This document shows positions 37,079 through 46,061 of a DNA stretch of 64,000 nt, in pieces. The translations under genes were made by a program, and so were the position numbers. This DNA comes from an uncultured Acholeplasmatales bacterium (GTDB lineage Bacteria; Bacillota_I; Bacilli_A; Acholeplasmatales; Anaeroplasmataceae): contig CALUXS010000008.1 in the NCBI GenBank assembly GCA_944324805.1, positions 22,386-86,385 on the forward strand, written 5' to 3'. How positions within the stretch are numbered: position 1 is the stretch's first letter; the number at the start of each line of letters is the position of its first letter. The notes beneath the pieces were generated by a model. That model did not search any database. It was not told the origin of the DNA and saw only the letters and a list, made by a program, of their open reading frames with translations.

Positions 37079-37107
37079 ATGATAACGCTTTTAAAAAATA
37101 ATGTCAA
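37079..37107 (-). promoter_or_regulatory. Promoter of the candidate sRNA with cre-like site
   Basis: Minus strand: TTGACA (37102-37107), 17 nt, TATCAT (37079-37084). The plus strand reads TGATAACGCTTTTA at 37080-37093 (cre-like). It is the closest match to a consensus -35 in this part of the window. Transcription would start near 37072. Confidence 0.72.
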
Positions 37108-37132
37108 TACTAAATTCGTAATAATGTATAAA

Positions 37133-37148
37133 GTTTATAATTATGAAC
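37133..37148. promoter_or_regulatory. Palindromic operator between sRNA and GH88 gene
   Basis: GTTTATAATTATGAAC, 26 nt upstream of the sRNA -35, the same distance as in copy A. It could also serve the divergent GH88 promoter. Confidence 0.55.
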
Positions 37149-37162
37149 ACAAAATAATACAA

Positions 37163-37178
37163 ATACATATATATGAAC
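37163..37178. promoter_or_regulatory. Weaker palindromic operator, GH88 promoter
   Basis: ATACATATATATGAAC matches 13 of 16 positions of the GTTCATAAATATGAAC version of the palindrome. It lies 26 nt upstream of the GH88 -35. Confidence 0.4.
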
Positions 37179-37203
37179 AAAATGTTCAATTATGAATTAA
37201 ATG

Positions 37204-37232
37204 TTGAAAGAAAACGCTTTTTATGATAATCT
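37204..37232 (+). promoter_or_regulatory. Promoter of the GH88-MATE-kduD operon with cre-like site
   Basis: TTGAAA (37204-37209), 17 nt, TAATCT (37227-37232). The spacer is occupied by GAAAACGCTTTTTA (cre-like). The promoter covers the ATG at 37223, which argues for the downstream start of the GH88 gene. Confidence 0.55.
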
Positions 37233-37258
37233 TTAATATAGAAAGAAGGTTAAAGCAA

Positions 37259-38455
37259 ATGGTACTAGAAAAAGAAAGATTTATGCAAAAGTCTAAAATA
37301 ACTAAAGAAGAGGCTAAAGATTTATTATTAGAGGTACGAAATAAAATAGATAAGCTAATTGAAAAATTTGGCAATAATTTTATACATACATGCAGTCAAA
37401 GTGGAAAATATATTTTGGCAGATGATTTTGAATGGACAAAAGGATTTTATACAGGTATTTTATGGTATTTATATAAATTTACTGGTGATAAAAAATATTT
37501 TGAAATTGCAGATTGGCAAACGAATGAATTACTTAAGAAGGCAAGACTTGGCCATAATGGAATTCAAAATCATGATGCAGGATTTTTGTATTCATTATCT
37601 AGTGTTGCAGGATATAAGGTTACAGGAGACTCTAAATATTTAGAGGGTGCTAGATTAGCCGCCAAAACTCTTAGCGAAAGGTTCATACCAAATTGTGGTG
37701 TTATTCAAGCTTGGGGAAAAATGAATGAGAAAAATATTAATAGTGGAAGAATAATTATTGATACTTGGATGAATTTACCACTTTTATCATATGTTGGGAA
37801 TTTAGAGAATAATTCAAATTATCAGGAAATTGTTAGAAGTCATTTAGAAAAATCACTTAAAACATTAGTTAGAAAAGATTATACAACGTATCATACTTAT
37901 TATTTTGATACAAATAGTGGTGTTTCATTATATGGTAAAACACACCAAGGTAAAAATGATGAATCAATGTGGGCAAGAGGTCAATCATGGGGAATTTATG
38001 GTTTACCTTTGAATTACAAATATGATCAAACAAAGGATAGTTATTTAAAAGTGGCAAAAAATTTATTGGATGTCTTTTTAAATAAGCTACCTAGTGATTT
38101 AGTATGTCCTTGGGATTTTGATTTTTCTGATTATAAGGATGTAACAAAAGATGCAGGAACGATGCCAATAGTTGCACTTGGTATTTTAGAGTTATTAAAA
38201 TACGATAATGTATTTACTACTGAAGAAAGAAAAGATTATGAATTAATTGCTCATAACCTAATAAGAGCTTTAATAGATAATGATTATATATCATTTAATA
38301 ATGCTTTTTGGGAGGATGGCTTAGTAAGACATTCTGTTTACTCACACAATATAAATTGCCGTGGAGTTAATGAGTTTTGCTTATGGGGAGATTATTTCTA
38401 TGTGGAATTTTTAATGAAAATATATGAGGAGGATGAAGCAATAAGCTTCTGGTAA
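37259..38455 (+). CDS. GH88 unsaturated glucuronyl hydrolase
   Basis: 398 residues, an (alpha/alpha)6 barrel. Family marks: DDFEWTKGFYTGILWYLY, NHDAGF with Asp106, RIIIDTWMNLPLL with Asp168, and SMWARGQSWGIYG. The two Asp correspond to the catalytic pair of Bacillus UGL. It hydrates the C4-C5 double bond of unsaturated glucuronyl oligosaccharides made by lyases, freeing the uronate. There is no signal peptide. The ATG at 37259 follows AGAAGG; an ATG at 37223 lies inside the promoter. First gene of an operon with a MATE transporter and a KduD-type enzyme. Confidence 0.92.
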   Translation: MVLEKERFMQKSKITKEEAKDLLLEVRNKIDKLIEKFGNNFIHTCSQSGKYILADDFEWTKGFYTGILWYLYKFTGDKKYFEIADWQTNELLKKARLGHNGIQNHDAGFLYSLSSVAGYKVTGDSKYLEGARLAAKTLSERFIPNCGVIQAWGKMNEKNINSGRIIIDTWMNLPLLSYVGNLENNSNYQEIVRSHLEKSLKTLVRKDYTTYHTYYFDTNSGVSLYGKTHQGKNDESMWARGQSWGIYGLPLNYKYDQTKDSYLKVAKNLLDVFLNKLPSDLVCPWDFDFSDYKDVTKDAGTMPIVALGILELLKYDNVFTTEERKDYELIAHNLIRALIDNDYISFNNAFWEDGLVRHSVYSHNINCRGVNEFCLWGDYFYVEFLMKIYEEDEAISFW

Positions 38456-38460
38456 TATAT

Positions 38461-39861
38461 ATGGGAGAGACGAAATTAGAAAAAAAGAGAAGATTAATAT
38501 TGAGTGGTAATCTATGGCAAATACTTTTATTAATTAGTTTGCCTGTTGCTGTTAGTAGTATGGTTATTGAGATATTTAATCTATTTGATATATATTTTTC
38601 TTCAAGTATAGGTCAAACTGAAATGGCAGCAACTGTCTTTGTTGGACCTATTAATAATGTTGTAAATGCTGCTTCCGTAGGTCTAGGTGTTGCGGCTACT
38701 GCACTTATTGCTAAAGAAATAGGTAAGCATGATTTTAAAAATGCAAGACTTCATTATGCAGAATTATTTTTAATAACTCTAGTAGCAGGAGTACTTTTAT
38801 TTTTAATATGTTTTTTCTTTTCAATTCCAATTTTAAAAGCTTCAGGAGCTAAGGATGATTTATTAACAGTAAGTAATTGGTACTTTAGAATAATAATCAT
38901 ATCTTTGCCATTTCGTTGCTTTAATGATATTTATATAGGTATGCAAAGAGCTGTTGGAAACAATAGGCATATAATGATTGTTAATATAACAAGTATAGTC
39001 TTAAAGTTTATTAGTTCGTATTTATTAATAATTGTATTCAAAAAAGGAATTATTGGTTTAGGTATTTCAACAATTATTGCTACTTTGTATATAACCTTAT
39101 TTGCTATTTATAACACATTCATAAAAAATAGTGAGTTACGCTTGACATTTGGTGATTTCAAAATAAATTGGCGAGTGATTGGAGCAATAATTTTATGTGC
39201 TTTACCTATAATTATTGAAAAATCGACACAATCATTTGGTAATTTAGTAATAAACAAGTATGCAACAGACTTAGGTGAAGAAGTATTAAATGCGTATGGT
39301 GTTACTAATAGAATTAATTCAATAATATTTAGTTTTAGTAGTGGTTTTGGAGTCGCTTTAATAACAGTTGTCGGACAAAATCTAGTTTGTGAAAATTATA
39401 GTAGGATAAAGGAAGCAAAAATTAAAGGAGTAATTTTATCTTTAGGAGTAGTAGTTCCTCTTCTTTGTATAGTTTTAGGCTTTTCACCTCTTATTGCAGG
39501 TGCATTTTCAAGTGGTAGCGAGAGTTTAAAAAATAAGATTATAACTGCTATGAGCATCTATACAATCTCAGCTATTCCATGGACAATCATGCACATTTAC
39601 TTTGGTATATTCCAAGGATATAAAAAGACTATCTATGCATTAATTGTTTCGATGGTAAGATTATGGATTTTTAGAGTATTTTTAGTAGGATTACTATTAA
39701 AATTTACTAATATGGGAGAATATGCAATTTGGTATGGTATGTTAATTAGTAATATTCTTGCTATGATTTGTTCATACATTATCTATTTTGTTGCCCCTGA
39801 TTTTAAAACACTTAGAAAAGCAAAAGCAAATTTTAGAATAAAAAAAGTGGAGGAAAATTAA
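38461..39861 (+). CDS. MATE-family multidrug/metabolite exporter
   Basis: 466 residues with twelve membrane helices in two repeated halves (WQILLLISLPVAVSSMVIEIFNLFD... and RVIGAIILCALPIIIEKSTQSFGN), as in MATE efflux proteins. These exchange Na+ or H+ for organic substrates. Its place between GH88 and KduD-type genes suggests a sugar-acid or oligosaccharide-related substrate or detoxification, which is only an inference. Start 5 nt after the GH88 stop with no clear Shine-Dalgarno, so probably translationally coupled. Confidence 0.88.
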   Translation: MGETKLEKKRRLILSGNLWQILLLISLPVAVSSMVIEIFNLFDIYFSSSIGQTEMAATVFVGPINNVVNAASVGLGVAATALIAKEIGKHDFKNARLHYAELFLITLVAGVLLFLICFFFSIPILKASGAKDDLLTVSNWYFRIIIISLPFRCFNDIYIGMQRAVGNNRHIMIVNITSIVLKFISSYLLIIVFKKGIIGLGISTIIATLYITLFAIYNTFIKNSELRLTFGDFKINWRVIGAIILCALPIIIEKSTQSFGNLVINKYATDLGEEVLNAYGVTNRINSIIFSFSSGFGVALITVVGQNLVCENYSRIKEAKIKGVILSLGVVVPLLCIVLGFSPLIAGAFSSGSESLKNKIITAMSIYTISAIPWTIMHIYFGIFQGYKKTIYALIVSMVRLWIFRVFLVGLLLKFTNMGEYAIWYGMLISNILAMICSYIIYFVAPDFKTLRKAKANFRIKKVEEN

Positions 39862-39862
39862 T

Positions 39863-40618
39863 ATGAATTTATTCGATTTAAAGAACAAGAAAATTTTAGT
39901 TACTGGTGGCACTAGAGGGTTAGGAAATAAAATAGCGGAAGGATTTTTAGAAGCCGGAGCACATGTAGTTATTGTTGGCAGTTCTATTAAAGCAATAGAT
40001 ACAGCCCTAAATTTTAAGAATAAAGGATTTAAATGTGATGCTGTATACGGAAATTTAGGTAAAAAAGAAGAATTAGAAAGAGTTTTTCAAGAAGCCATAG
40101 AAAAACTTGGAGGAATAGATGTACTAGTAAATGCTCATGGCATAACAAAAAGATATGATCCAATTGAATTTCCAGTAGAAGCTTTTGAAGAAATTATCAA
40201 CATTAATTTAACTTCAGTATTTATGTTATCACAATTAGCAGCACGTATTATGAAAGAAAATGGCTATGGCAAAATAATTAATATTGCTTCTATGAATAGC
40301 TTTTTTGGTGGTCAAACAGTTTGTGCATATTCATCCTCAAAGGGTGGTGTAATGCAACTAACAAAGTCATTTAGCAATGATTTATTTAAGTATGGTATAA
40401 ATGTAAATGCAATTGCACCAGGATATATGGCAACAGATATGACTAAAGCCATTCAAGATAATGAAACTAGAAATAAAGAGATATTAGAGAGAATACCTGC
40501 AGGACGTTGGGGTACTGGCGATGACTTAAAGGGATGTGCTATATTCTTAGCCTCTCACGCTAGTGATTATTTAGGTGGTGCTATAATCCCTGTAGATGGA
40601 GGATTTCTAGCTAAATAA
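39863..40618 (+). CDS. kduD: 2-keto-3-deoxygluconate 5-dehydrogenase-like short-chain dehydrogenase (KduD type)
   Basis: 251 residues. NAD-binding TGGTRGLG (near residue 14), NAHG, catalytic Ser and Tyr-x3-Lys (AYSSSK). The C-terminal block RIPAGRWGTGDDLKGCAIFLASHASDYLGG is characteristic of KduD. KduD interconverts 2,5-diketo-3-deoxygluconate and 2-keto-3-deoxygluconate in unsaturated-uronate breakdown, which fits the neighbouring uronyl hydrolases. Overlapping cofactor preferences within SDRs leave some doubt. GTGGAGG precedes the ATG. Confidence 0.82.
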   Translation: MNLFDLKNKKILVTGGTRGLGNKIAEGFLEAGAHVVIVGSSIKAIDTALNFKNKGFKCDAVYGNLGKKEELERVFQEAIEKLGGIDVLVNAHGITKRYDPIEFPVEAFEEIININLTSVFMLSQLAARIMKENGYGKIINIASMNSFFGGQTVCAYSSSKGGVMQLTKSFSNDLFKYGINVNAIAPGYMATDMTKAIQDNETRNKEILERIPAGRWGTGDDLKGCAIFLASHASDYLGGAIIPVDGGFLAK

Positions 40619-40628
40619 TTAATGATTT

Positions 40629-40668
40629 TCCACTTTGGCATTATATAGATGCTAAAGTGGATTTTTTT
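40629..40668 (+). terminator. Terminator of the GH88-MATE-kduD operon
   Basis: TCCACTTTGGCAT (40629-40641) pairs with ATGCTAAAGTGGA (40649-40661, one G-U), followed by seven T. Confidence 0.9.
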
Positions 40669-40729
40669 ATAATCCTAAATATTCTCTAAGGTTGAATTTT
40701 GTTATTTTAAGATTTATACTATAAGCGTA

Positions 40730-40743
40730 TAAAAGCGTTTCTA
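40730..40743. promoter_or_regulatory. cre-like site upstream of the orphan lipoprotein gene
   Basis: TAAAAGCGTTTCTA resembles the cre consensus. It lies about 125 bp before the ATG at 40869. No convincing -35/-10 pair was found; the rest of the 40669-40868 gap is AT-rich without other structure I could support. Confidence 0.4.
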
Positions 40744-40868
40744 TTAAATCGTATAAAGATTTATATCACACTAAATAATTCATAATTTATTTATAGTAAG
40801 GAAGTGATTTAATTAGGTAATATGTAAATGAATTGTTGTAGAATAATAAGAAAATTGGAGGTGAAAAA

Positions 40869-42848
40869 ATGAAAAAGCTGGTTTTTATGATGTCTTTATT
40901 GATTTTTTTTGTTAGTTCATGTAAATCAGATAGTTTAACAATAAATGCATTTGACAAAGAATACACATATAATGCTAGTCAAATAGATGGTTATACTTTA
41001 AAGTATGGCGATGAACTAACTTATCGTGTTTCGTTAGATGATGACTTTACGCTAGCATACTATGAAGTACTAGGTAGTCCATATTTATTAGGAACCTATA
41101 ATGACGGTAGTTCAGTTGAACTAAAAATTAATTCTAATGATGCAGATTTTATTTTAAAAGAATGCAGGAAAAATGAAATTAATTATGGCGATAAAAATTG
41201 GAATGAGTTATATGGTATTATTTTTAATTATTTAGATACTGTTAGGAAAGAAAAAGAAATAGGTAATATGAATGTTAATCTTTCTGAAGAAGTACTAAAG
41301 GAAATGACAAGTGATGATAGTAGTTTAAATAATTATAGAATAAGTAAGTATAGTAATAATGTATATGTTACTGATGATATAATTACTAAAATTGTCCCTA
41401 AGGAGTGCTTCTTCACAGAGGGAGAATTCGCATTTAGTGGTGCTGAATACTTTTTCTATATCAATACAACTAAATTAGCTTTAGATGAATTATCATTTTA
41501 CATATCTAATGTATATGTTGCTGATATTGATTTGACGCAAACAAATACAACATCAGATTACAATGGTATTTTCCCTAAAAATACGAGTTATCTATCAATA
41601 AAATTTGCTATTAACGAAATATATTTTGGTTTTGAAAATAGTGATTTACTTGAGGATGTTGGAGTTGATAATAATTTAGATAAAGTTGTAGTGCATAATA
41701 GTAATTGTAAAATTTCTAGTGGTATATTCATAGGAGAAGATATAAAATTTGATTTAAAAAATGTGACTGGTTCTATGAATAAATTATATGACGGAGTAGA
41801 TTATAATTTTGGCTTTGAAGCCATGTATTTGAATTTATTAAATAAAAATAAAGAGGCTTTAGAGTTTGACAATAATTGCAAAGTTTTCATTGATTATGAT
41901 TACAAAGAGTATGTTGACTACGTAAGAAAAATATCTGGATGTGATAACTCACTTTTCGATTTGACAAATGCTACTTATACAAATTTTGATTCTATATATT
42001 TAAATTACGGTGATAAAAAACAAACATTCGAAGGTAACCCAGGTCAAATGTTTTTAGATAGTGACACGAATACTCCAAGAGTTTTTTCAGCGAAATTTGA
42101 TTCATTTAAAGGTGAATTAACAAACGATGTGTATCAATATTCAATTAGATTAGAAACCATGTGCAAAGTAGGAGATGTAGAAATGTTACCATATGAATGT
42201 GATTATGGTATAGTTTTTGATTTGATTAGAAGTAATAAATTGGTAAATACATACTTATGGATTAATCACAATGAAAAAACATATTTTGGTTCTTATACAG
42301 AAGATTTTACTGATAGTTTAACATTTTATTTTCCTATTGAAGGTTTTGAAGCAGTAAATTGTTATCTTTCTAGTTCTGATGGTATTAAGGTTTTTGATGT
42401 GCCTGAAGGATACAAATTGACTGTGTATAACTTAGATGGCGAGGAAATTGCAAGGAGTAGGATCAATAATATAATTGTTAATTTAGAAAAAAATGGTAAG
42501 TATTTTTTCAAACTCGAGGCAATTGAAGCAAGTTATAGCAAAAATATTACAATTAAAGAAGTAGATTGTGAATTTTTAGATGATATGAATACGGAGTTTA
42601 CTTTAGATAATAATGATAGATATAAAGTTTTTAAAATCCATTCTACTTCAGAGTATCAAGCCTATAATATTAAATTGATTTCTTCTAATCAAGATACTAA
42701 ATTATTTGTATACAACGCTTTTTCTCTTTTAGTTGGAGATACTAATGACAATTTATATATCGGATTAGGAGAAGGAGAATATTACATTGTAATTGAAACT
42801 AATAGTGATACTATTTGTAATGTTAAGTTAAGTATTAATAAGAAATAG
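40869..42848 (+). CDS. Large lipoprotein of unknown function
   Basis: 659 residues. Signal peptide with lipobox VSSC (Cys18). The mature protein is Asp/Asn/Tyr-rich and predicted mostly beta. The last 200 residues may contain two small beta-sandwich units of the PPC type (one ends NITIKEV, the next ends NVKLSINKK). No enzyme motif is recognised. It is a single-gene unit between two terminators inside the uronate region and could bind or present the polysaccharide at the surface, but this is inferred from position only. Shine-Dalgarno GGAGGTG. Confidence 0.78.
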   Translation: MKKLVFMMSLLIFFVSSCKSDSLTINAFDKEYTYNASQIDGYTLKYGDELTYRVSLDDDFTLAYYEVLGSPYLLGTYNDGSSVELKINSNDADFILKECRKNEINYGDKNWNELYGIIFNYLDTVRKEKEIGNMNVNLSEEVLKEMTSDDSSLNNYRISKYSNNVYVTDDIITKIVPKECFFTEGEFAFSGAEYFFYINTTKLALDELSFYISNVYVADIDLTQTNTTSDYNGIFPKNTSYLSIKFAINEIYFGFENSDLLEDVGVDNNLDKVVVHNSNCKISSGIFIGEDIKFDLKNVTGSMNKLYDGVDYNFGFEAMYLNLLNKNKEALEFDNNCKVFIDYDYKEYVDYVRKISGCDNSLFDLTNATYTNFDSIYLNYGDKKQTFEGNPGQMFLDSDTNTPRVFSAKFDSFKGELTNDVYQYSIRLETMCKVGDVEMLPYECDYGIVFDLIRSNKLVNTYLWINHNEKTYFGSYTEDFTDSLTFYFPIEGFEAVNCYLSSSDGIKVFDVPEGYKLTVYNLDGEEIARSRINNIIVNLEKNGKYFFKLEAIEASYSKNITIKEVDCEFLDDMNTEFTLDNNDRYKVFKIHSTSEYQAYNIKLISSNQDTKLFVYNAFSLLVGDTNDNLYIGLGEGEYYIVIETNSDTICNVKLSINKK

Positions 42849-42856
42849 TTAAAAAT

Positions 42857-42910
42857 AAAAAGATGATTTATCTACTAAATTGTATTTTAGTTAAAATAAA
42901 TCATCTTTTT
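42857..42910. terminator. Bidirectional terminator between convergent units
   Basis: AAAAAGATGATTTA (42857-42870) pairs perfectly with TAAATCATCTTTTT (42897-42910), with an additional CTAAA/TTTAG pair in the loop. It ends both the lipoprotein gene and the leftward operon. Confidence 0.88.
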
Positions 42911-42912
42911 TA

Positions 42913-43905
42913 TTATGCCATTTTCTTTAGCATTTCTGTTTTTACTTCATATTTTAATGTATCATTGTTCATATATCTAACAAATTCATCAGCTATATAA
43001 TCACCTAGTCGCTGAACTTCATTTTTTTGACTTCCTGCCATATGAGGAGATAAGAAGCAATTTCTAAGAGTCAATAATTTGCTATCTCTTGGAAGTGGTT
43101 CAGGATATGTTACATCTAAAATAGCTGTAAATGATTCATCACTTTCAAGCTTTTTAATTAATCCTTCTTCATTAACTTGTCTTCCTCTACCTGTATTTAT
43201 AAATGAAGAAAAAGGTTTCATACTCAATAGATAATCTTTTTTTATTATGCCAATTGTATTTTCATTATCTGCGATATGATTTGATACTACGTCGCATGTT
43301 TTAAAAATCTCTTCCATTGTGCTTAATGTAACCCCTATTTCCTTGGCTTTTTCTTTTGTAACAGAAGTAGAAGATAAAAATATTTGTACTTTATATTGCT
43401 TCAACATATCAATTACCAATGATCCAATAGCACCATATCCAAGAATTCCAATTTTGCTATTGTATAATCCAGGGTAATTATCTAAATATTCCTTTGCAGT
43501 TCTAAAATCCTTCTTTGTACGATCTAATAGGTTGAAAAAACCCTTTGATGCTAGAAGAATAGTAGCAACTGTATATTCAGCTACTGCGACAGCATCAGCA
43601 TGCCATGCACTAAATACCTTTATTCCTAATTCTAAAAAAGGTCTGGCAAACTTTTGAACACTAGCTGCACCATAAAATAATGCCTTTAAATTAGGAAAAT
43701 ATGTATTTATTTCCTCTTTTGTTAATTCTGGCATTCCCCATGTAGAAAAAATTATATCAGTATCCTTTAAATTTTTTGTCTTTAAGTCATTTGAGGAATA
43801 AATATTTTTATCTAAATCGATTAGATTTGCTATCTTTTTAATAGCATCATCATTATACACATATTTTACTTTAAAGTCCTTATCACTTAAAAATATTGCT
43901 TTCAT
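42913..43905 (-). CDS. D-isomer-specific 2-hydroxyacid dehydrogenase
   Basis: 330 residues. The NAD-binding GYGAIGS (156-162) and catalytic Arg240 (NTGRGRQVNE), Glu269 and His288 (SPHMAGS) are all present. Enzymes of this family interconvert 2-keto and D-2-hydroxy acids. In this operon, after a dehydratase and lyase, it may reduce a keto-acid intermediate or a glyoxylate/hydroxypyruvate-type product; the substrate is not predictable. Last gene of the leftward operon; AGAAGG precedes the ATG. Confidence 0.88.
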   Translation of the reverse strand: MKAIFLSDKDFKVKYVYNDDAIKKIANLIDLDKNIYSSNDLKTKNLKDTDIIFSTWGMPELTKEEINTYFPNLKALFYGAASVQKFARPFLELGIKVFSAWHADAVAVAEYTVATILLASKGFFNLLDRTKKDFRTAKEYLDNYPGLYNSKIGILGYGAIGSLVIDMLKQYKVQIFLSSTSVTKEKAKEIGVTLSTMEEIFKTCDVVSNHIADNENTIGIIKKDYLLSMKPFSSFINTGRGRQVNEEGLIKKLESDESFTAILDVTYPEPLPRDSKLLTLRNCFLSPHMAGSQKNEVQRLGDYIADEFVRYMNNDTLKYEVKTEMLKKMA

Positions 43906-43919
43906 AAAAATACCTTCTT

Positions 43920-45071
43920 TTATTTTAAATAATATTTTAGTGGCAAATCTTCAAGATTATCAGTATTTATATTTATATCTAATCCTTTTGTTATGTATTT
44001 TAAATATAATTTATAGCAATTTAAATATGTTCCTTCAATTTGCATAGCACCTCTAATATTACCATGATCATTTACTTTTATATTTTCTAGTGGTAGTTCT
44101 TTATTAAGGTAAGGGGTAAGAAACTTTAACGCCCCCATTAATACAGTATTATCAGTATAGTTAACATTTAGTAATTTATAGGTATCAATAAAAGCCTTAA
44201 TGTTCATAGTAGAATAAGCTAAGGCTCTAGTTCTAACTAATTCAGCTTCCATTCTACCATTATTATGATTAATTTGAAGTTGTAAACGATTGTTTAATTC
44301 CTCTAGATATGAGTTTTTGTAGTTTTCAAGATCACCAAGGAAAAAATGTAATTGTGCACATAGTAATGTATACATTGTTCCATGATTATTTTTTTCATTT
44401 TTTTCATCATTACCATTTTTACTAGTCTCTAACCATTTTAAAAACTCATTTGTCCATTTAGCTAGTGAATTATATAAAGAAACTTCAACCATACCTTTAT
44501 CATATAAATTTTTTAGTAATACGAATGCGTAACCACAGCAGGCTCCAAAATCAATAATACCAATTCCACGACCATTACCATATTTAGGATCGCCAGGAAT
44601 TAATTGAGAATGCTCTAAATTTGGATTCATATAAGTATCTTTATTTAAGAAGAAGTACTCTAAGTGCTCTTTTAGAAGATAATAATATTTCTTATCACTA
44701 GTAAAATAATACATTAAAGAAGCTAAGAAGGTAATCATAGCAGTTTTTCTTAATCCTTCTTTACAAGGATAGAAGGAGTCTTTATTTATTTTTCCATCGA
44801 TAGAAATATAAGGAAGACCATCAGGCTTACTTGGGTCAGGCCAATAATAAAGACCCATACTATAATAGTCATGAAGGTCAAACTTTTCGGCTATTTTAGT
44901 TCTATTATATACAACACTATATTTTTCATATTGGAATAATTCACTTGTCAGACGTTCTAGATTTTTTAAATCGTCATTTGACAAATTCTTTTTGAAATTA
45001 TCTAAATCATTTATTGTGAAAGTGTTGAAATTTTGTGTAAAGTCAATACAAAAGTTTTCATATAAGTTCAT
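43920..45071 (-). CDS. Alginate-lyase-fold protein (PL5/PL38-like), cytosolic
   Basis: 383 residues of the Alginate_lyase Pfam superfamily, an (alpha/alpha) barrel. The stretch YYSMGLYYWPDPSKPDGLPY near residue 70 and the NNHGTMYT segment near residue 225 match the family, the latter holding the Asn-His pair expected in the active site. No signal peptide is present, so it would act on imported oligosaccharides. Substrate could be glucuronan, alginate or another uronate polymer. A diverged relative lies at 61906-63072. GGTGG precedes the ATG. Confidence 0.8.
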   Translation of the reverse strand: MNLYENFCIDFTQNFNTFTINDLDNFKKNLSNDDLKNLERLTSELFQYEKYSVVYNRTKIAEKFDLHDYYSMGLYYWPDPSKPDGLPYISIDGKINKDSFYPCKEGLRKTAMITFLASLMYYFTSDKKYYYLLKEHLEYFFLNKDTYMNPNLEHSQLIPGDPKYGNGRGIGIIDFGACCGYAFVLLKNLYDKGMVEVSLYNSLAKWTNEFLKWLETSKNGNDEKNEKNNHGTMYTLLCAQLHFFLGDLENYKNSYLEELNNRLQLQINHNNGRMEAELVRTRALAYSTMNIKAFIDTYKLLNVNYTDNTVLMGALKFLTPYLNKELPLENIKVNDHGNIRGAMQIEGTYLNCYKLYLKYITKGLDININTDNLEDLPLKYYLK

Positions 45072-45086
45072 AATCTTACCACCATT

Positions 45087-46061
45087 TTAGTTGAAATACT
45101 TTTTTAATTCTTTAGCTAAATGAGTTCCTATGTGTAAATGTCCCATGATGCTTGGATGAAGCATATCATAGCTAACGTCGGTAAATTCACGCATTAATTT
45201 ATTCATACTTATTACAGTAATGTTATATTTTTTTGCCAATTTTTTTATTATTTGTGTAAATGATCTATTTTCTTTTTTATAAGGTTCCTTTTCTTTAAAA
45301 ATAGCAAATTGTTTTTTAAAGAAAAGAAGTGTTGAGATAACATAAATTGGCTTATTGGTACTAGAAAGAGTATTAAATAAGTAATCTATTCTTTTTTCGA
45401 ATTCATTTTCATCCATACATCCACGCATATTACAGCCAAGTTCTAATAAGTATGCGTCTGGGTTCAAAGATTTTAAATAATCAACAGTTGATTCTTCACA
45501 TAGGCAATTACCTGATAGACCTTTGTTTAAAATATCAATGTTCAATTCGTTAGCAAGGATATTAGCCCATGAGTAAGGATAGGCAAAGCTTCCTGCTCCT
45601 TCTGAGATTGATGAACCATATAATACAACTTTTTTAAGATTACTAGTATATGGTTCAATATTTTCGCTACAAGATATTTTTACATCTTTAATATATCCAC
45701 CGGCTTCAAATTGTACTCTAAAGACATCTTCAGGGAAACGTTTAGTTTTTTTATTTCCAAGTGTTGTGAAACGTTCATGTAAAGAGGCTTCTATTTCATT
45801 TTGTCCTTCAATTATTTCTGCTCTTTTTATAGAAAAATCACCAATATAAAAATCAACAAAGCCTTTTGCAGTTGAATAAAAAGAAATAGAGAAGTCTTTA
45901 GCCTTAGTTTTAAATCTTATTTCTACACCAGTAGGGCGTTTAGCCTTTTCTCTTCCTTCAATTTTGGTTTTGTATCCTAGTTGTTCAATATATTCTGTAG
46001 GATATCTATAAATAAAATTATCGTTAGTTAGTTCTCCATTAAAAATAGTATAGTTCATCAT
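45087..46061 (-). CDS. SGNH/GDSL esterase with N-terminal beta domain
   Basis: 324 residues. An N-terminal beta-sandwich of about 140 residues precedes the SGNH hydrolase fold: GSSISEG with Ser151, GLSGN at 181-185, the GCN segment with Asn211, and the DMLHPS pair Asp299/His302. These give a complete catalytic set. It probably removes acyl (acetyl) groups from sugar residues, as carbohydrate esterases of this layout do. No signal peptide. The ATGA overlap with the IlvD-type gene shows coupled translation. Confidence 0.85.
   Translation of the reverse strand: MMNYTIFNGELTNDNFIYRYPTEYIEQLGYKTKIEGREKAKRPTGVEIRFKTKAKDFSISFYSTAKGFVDFYIGDFSIKRAEIIEGQNEIEASLHERFTTLGNKKTKRFPEDVFRVQFEAGGYIKDVKISCSENIEPYTSNLKKVVLYGSSISEGAGSFAYPYSWANILANELNIDILNKGLSGNCLCEESTVDYLKSLNPDAYLLELGCNMRGCMDENEFEKRIDYLFNTLSSTNKPIYVISTLLFFKKQFAIFKEKEPYKKENRSFTQIIKKLAKKYNITVISMNKLMREFTDVSYDMLHPSIMGHLHIGTHLAKELKKYFN

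Larger units (their letters stand above)
37079..37149. repeat. Duplicated promoter segment, copy B
   Basis: Near-copy of 36759-36829. It contains the sRNA promoter, the cre-like site and the palindrome at 37133-37148. Confidence 0.75.
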
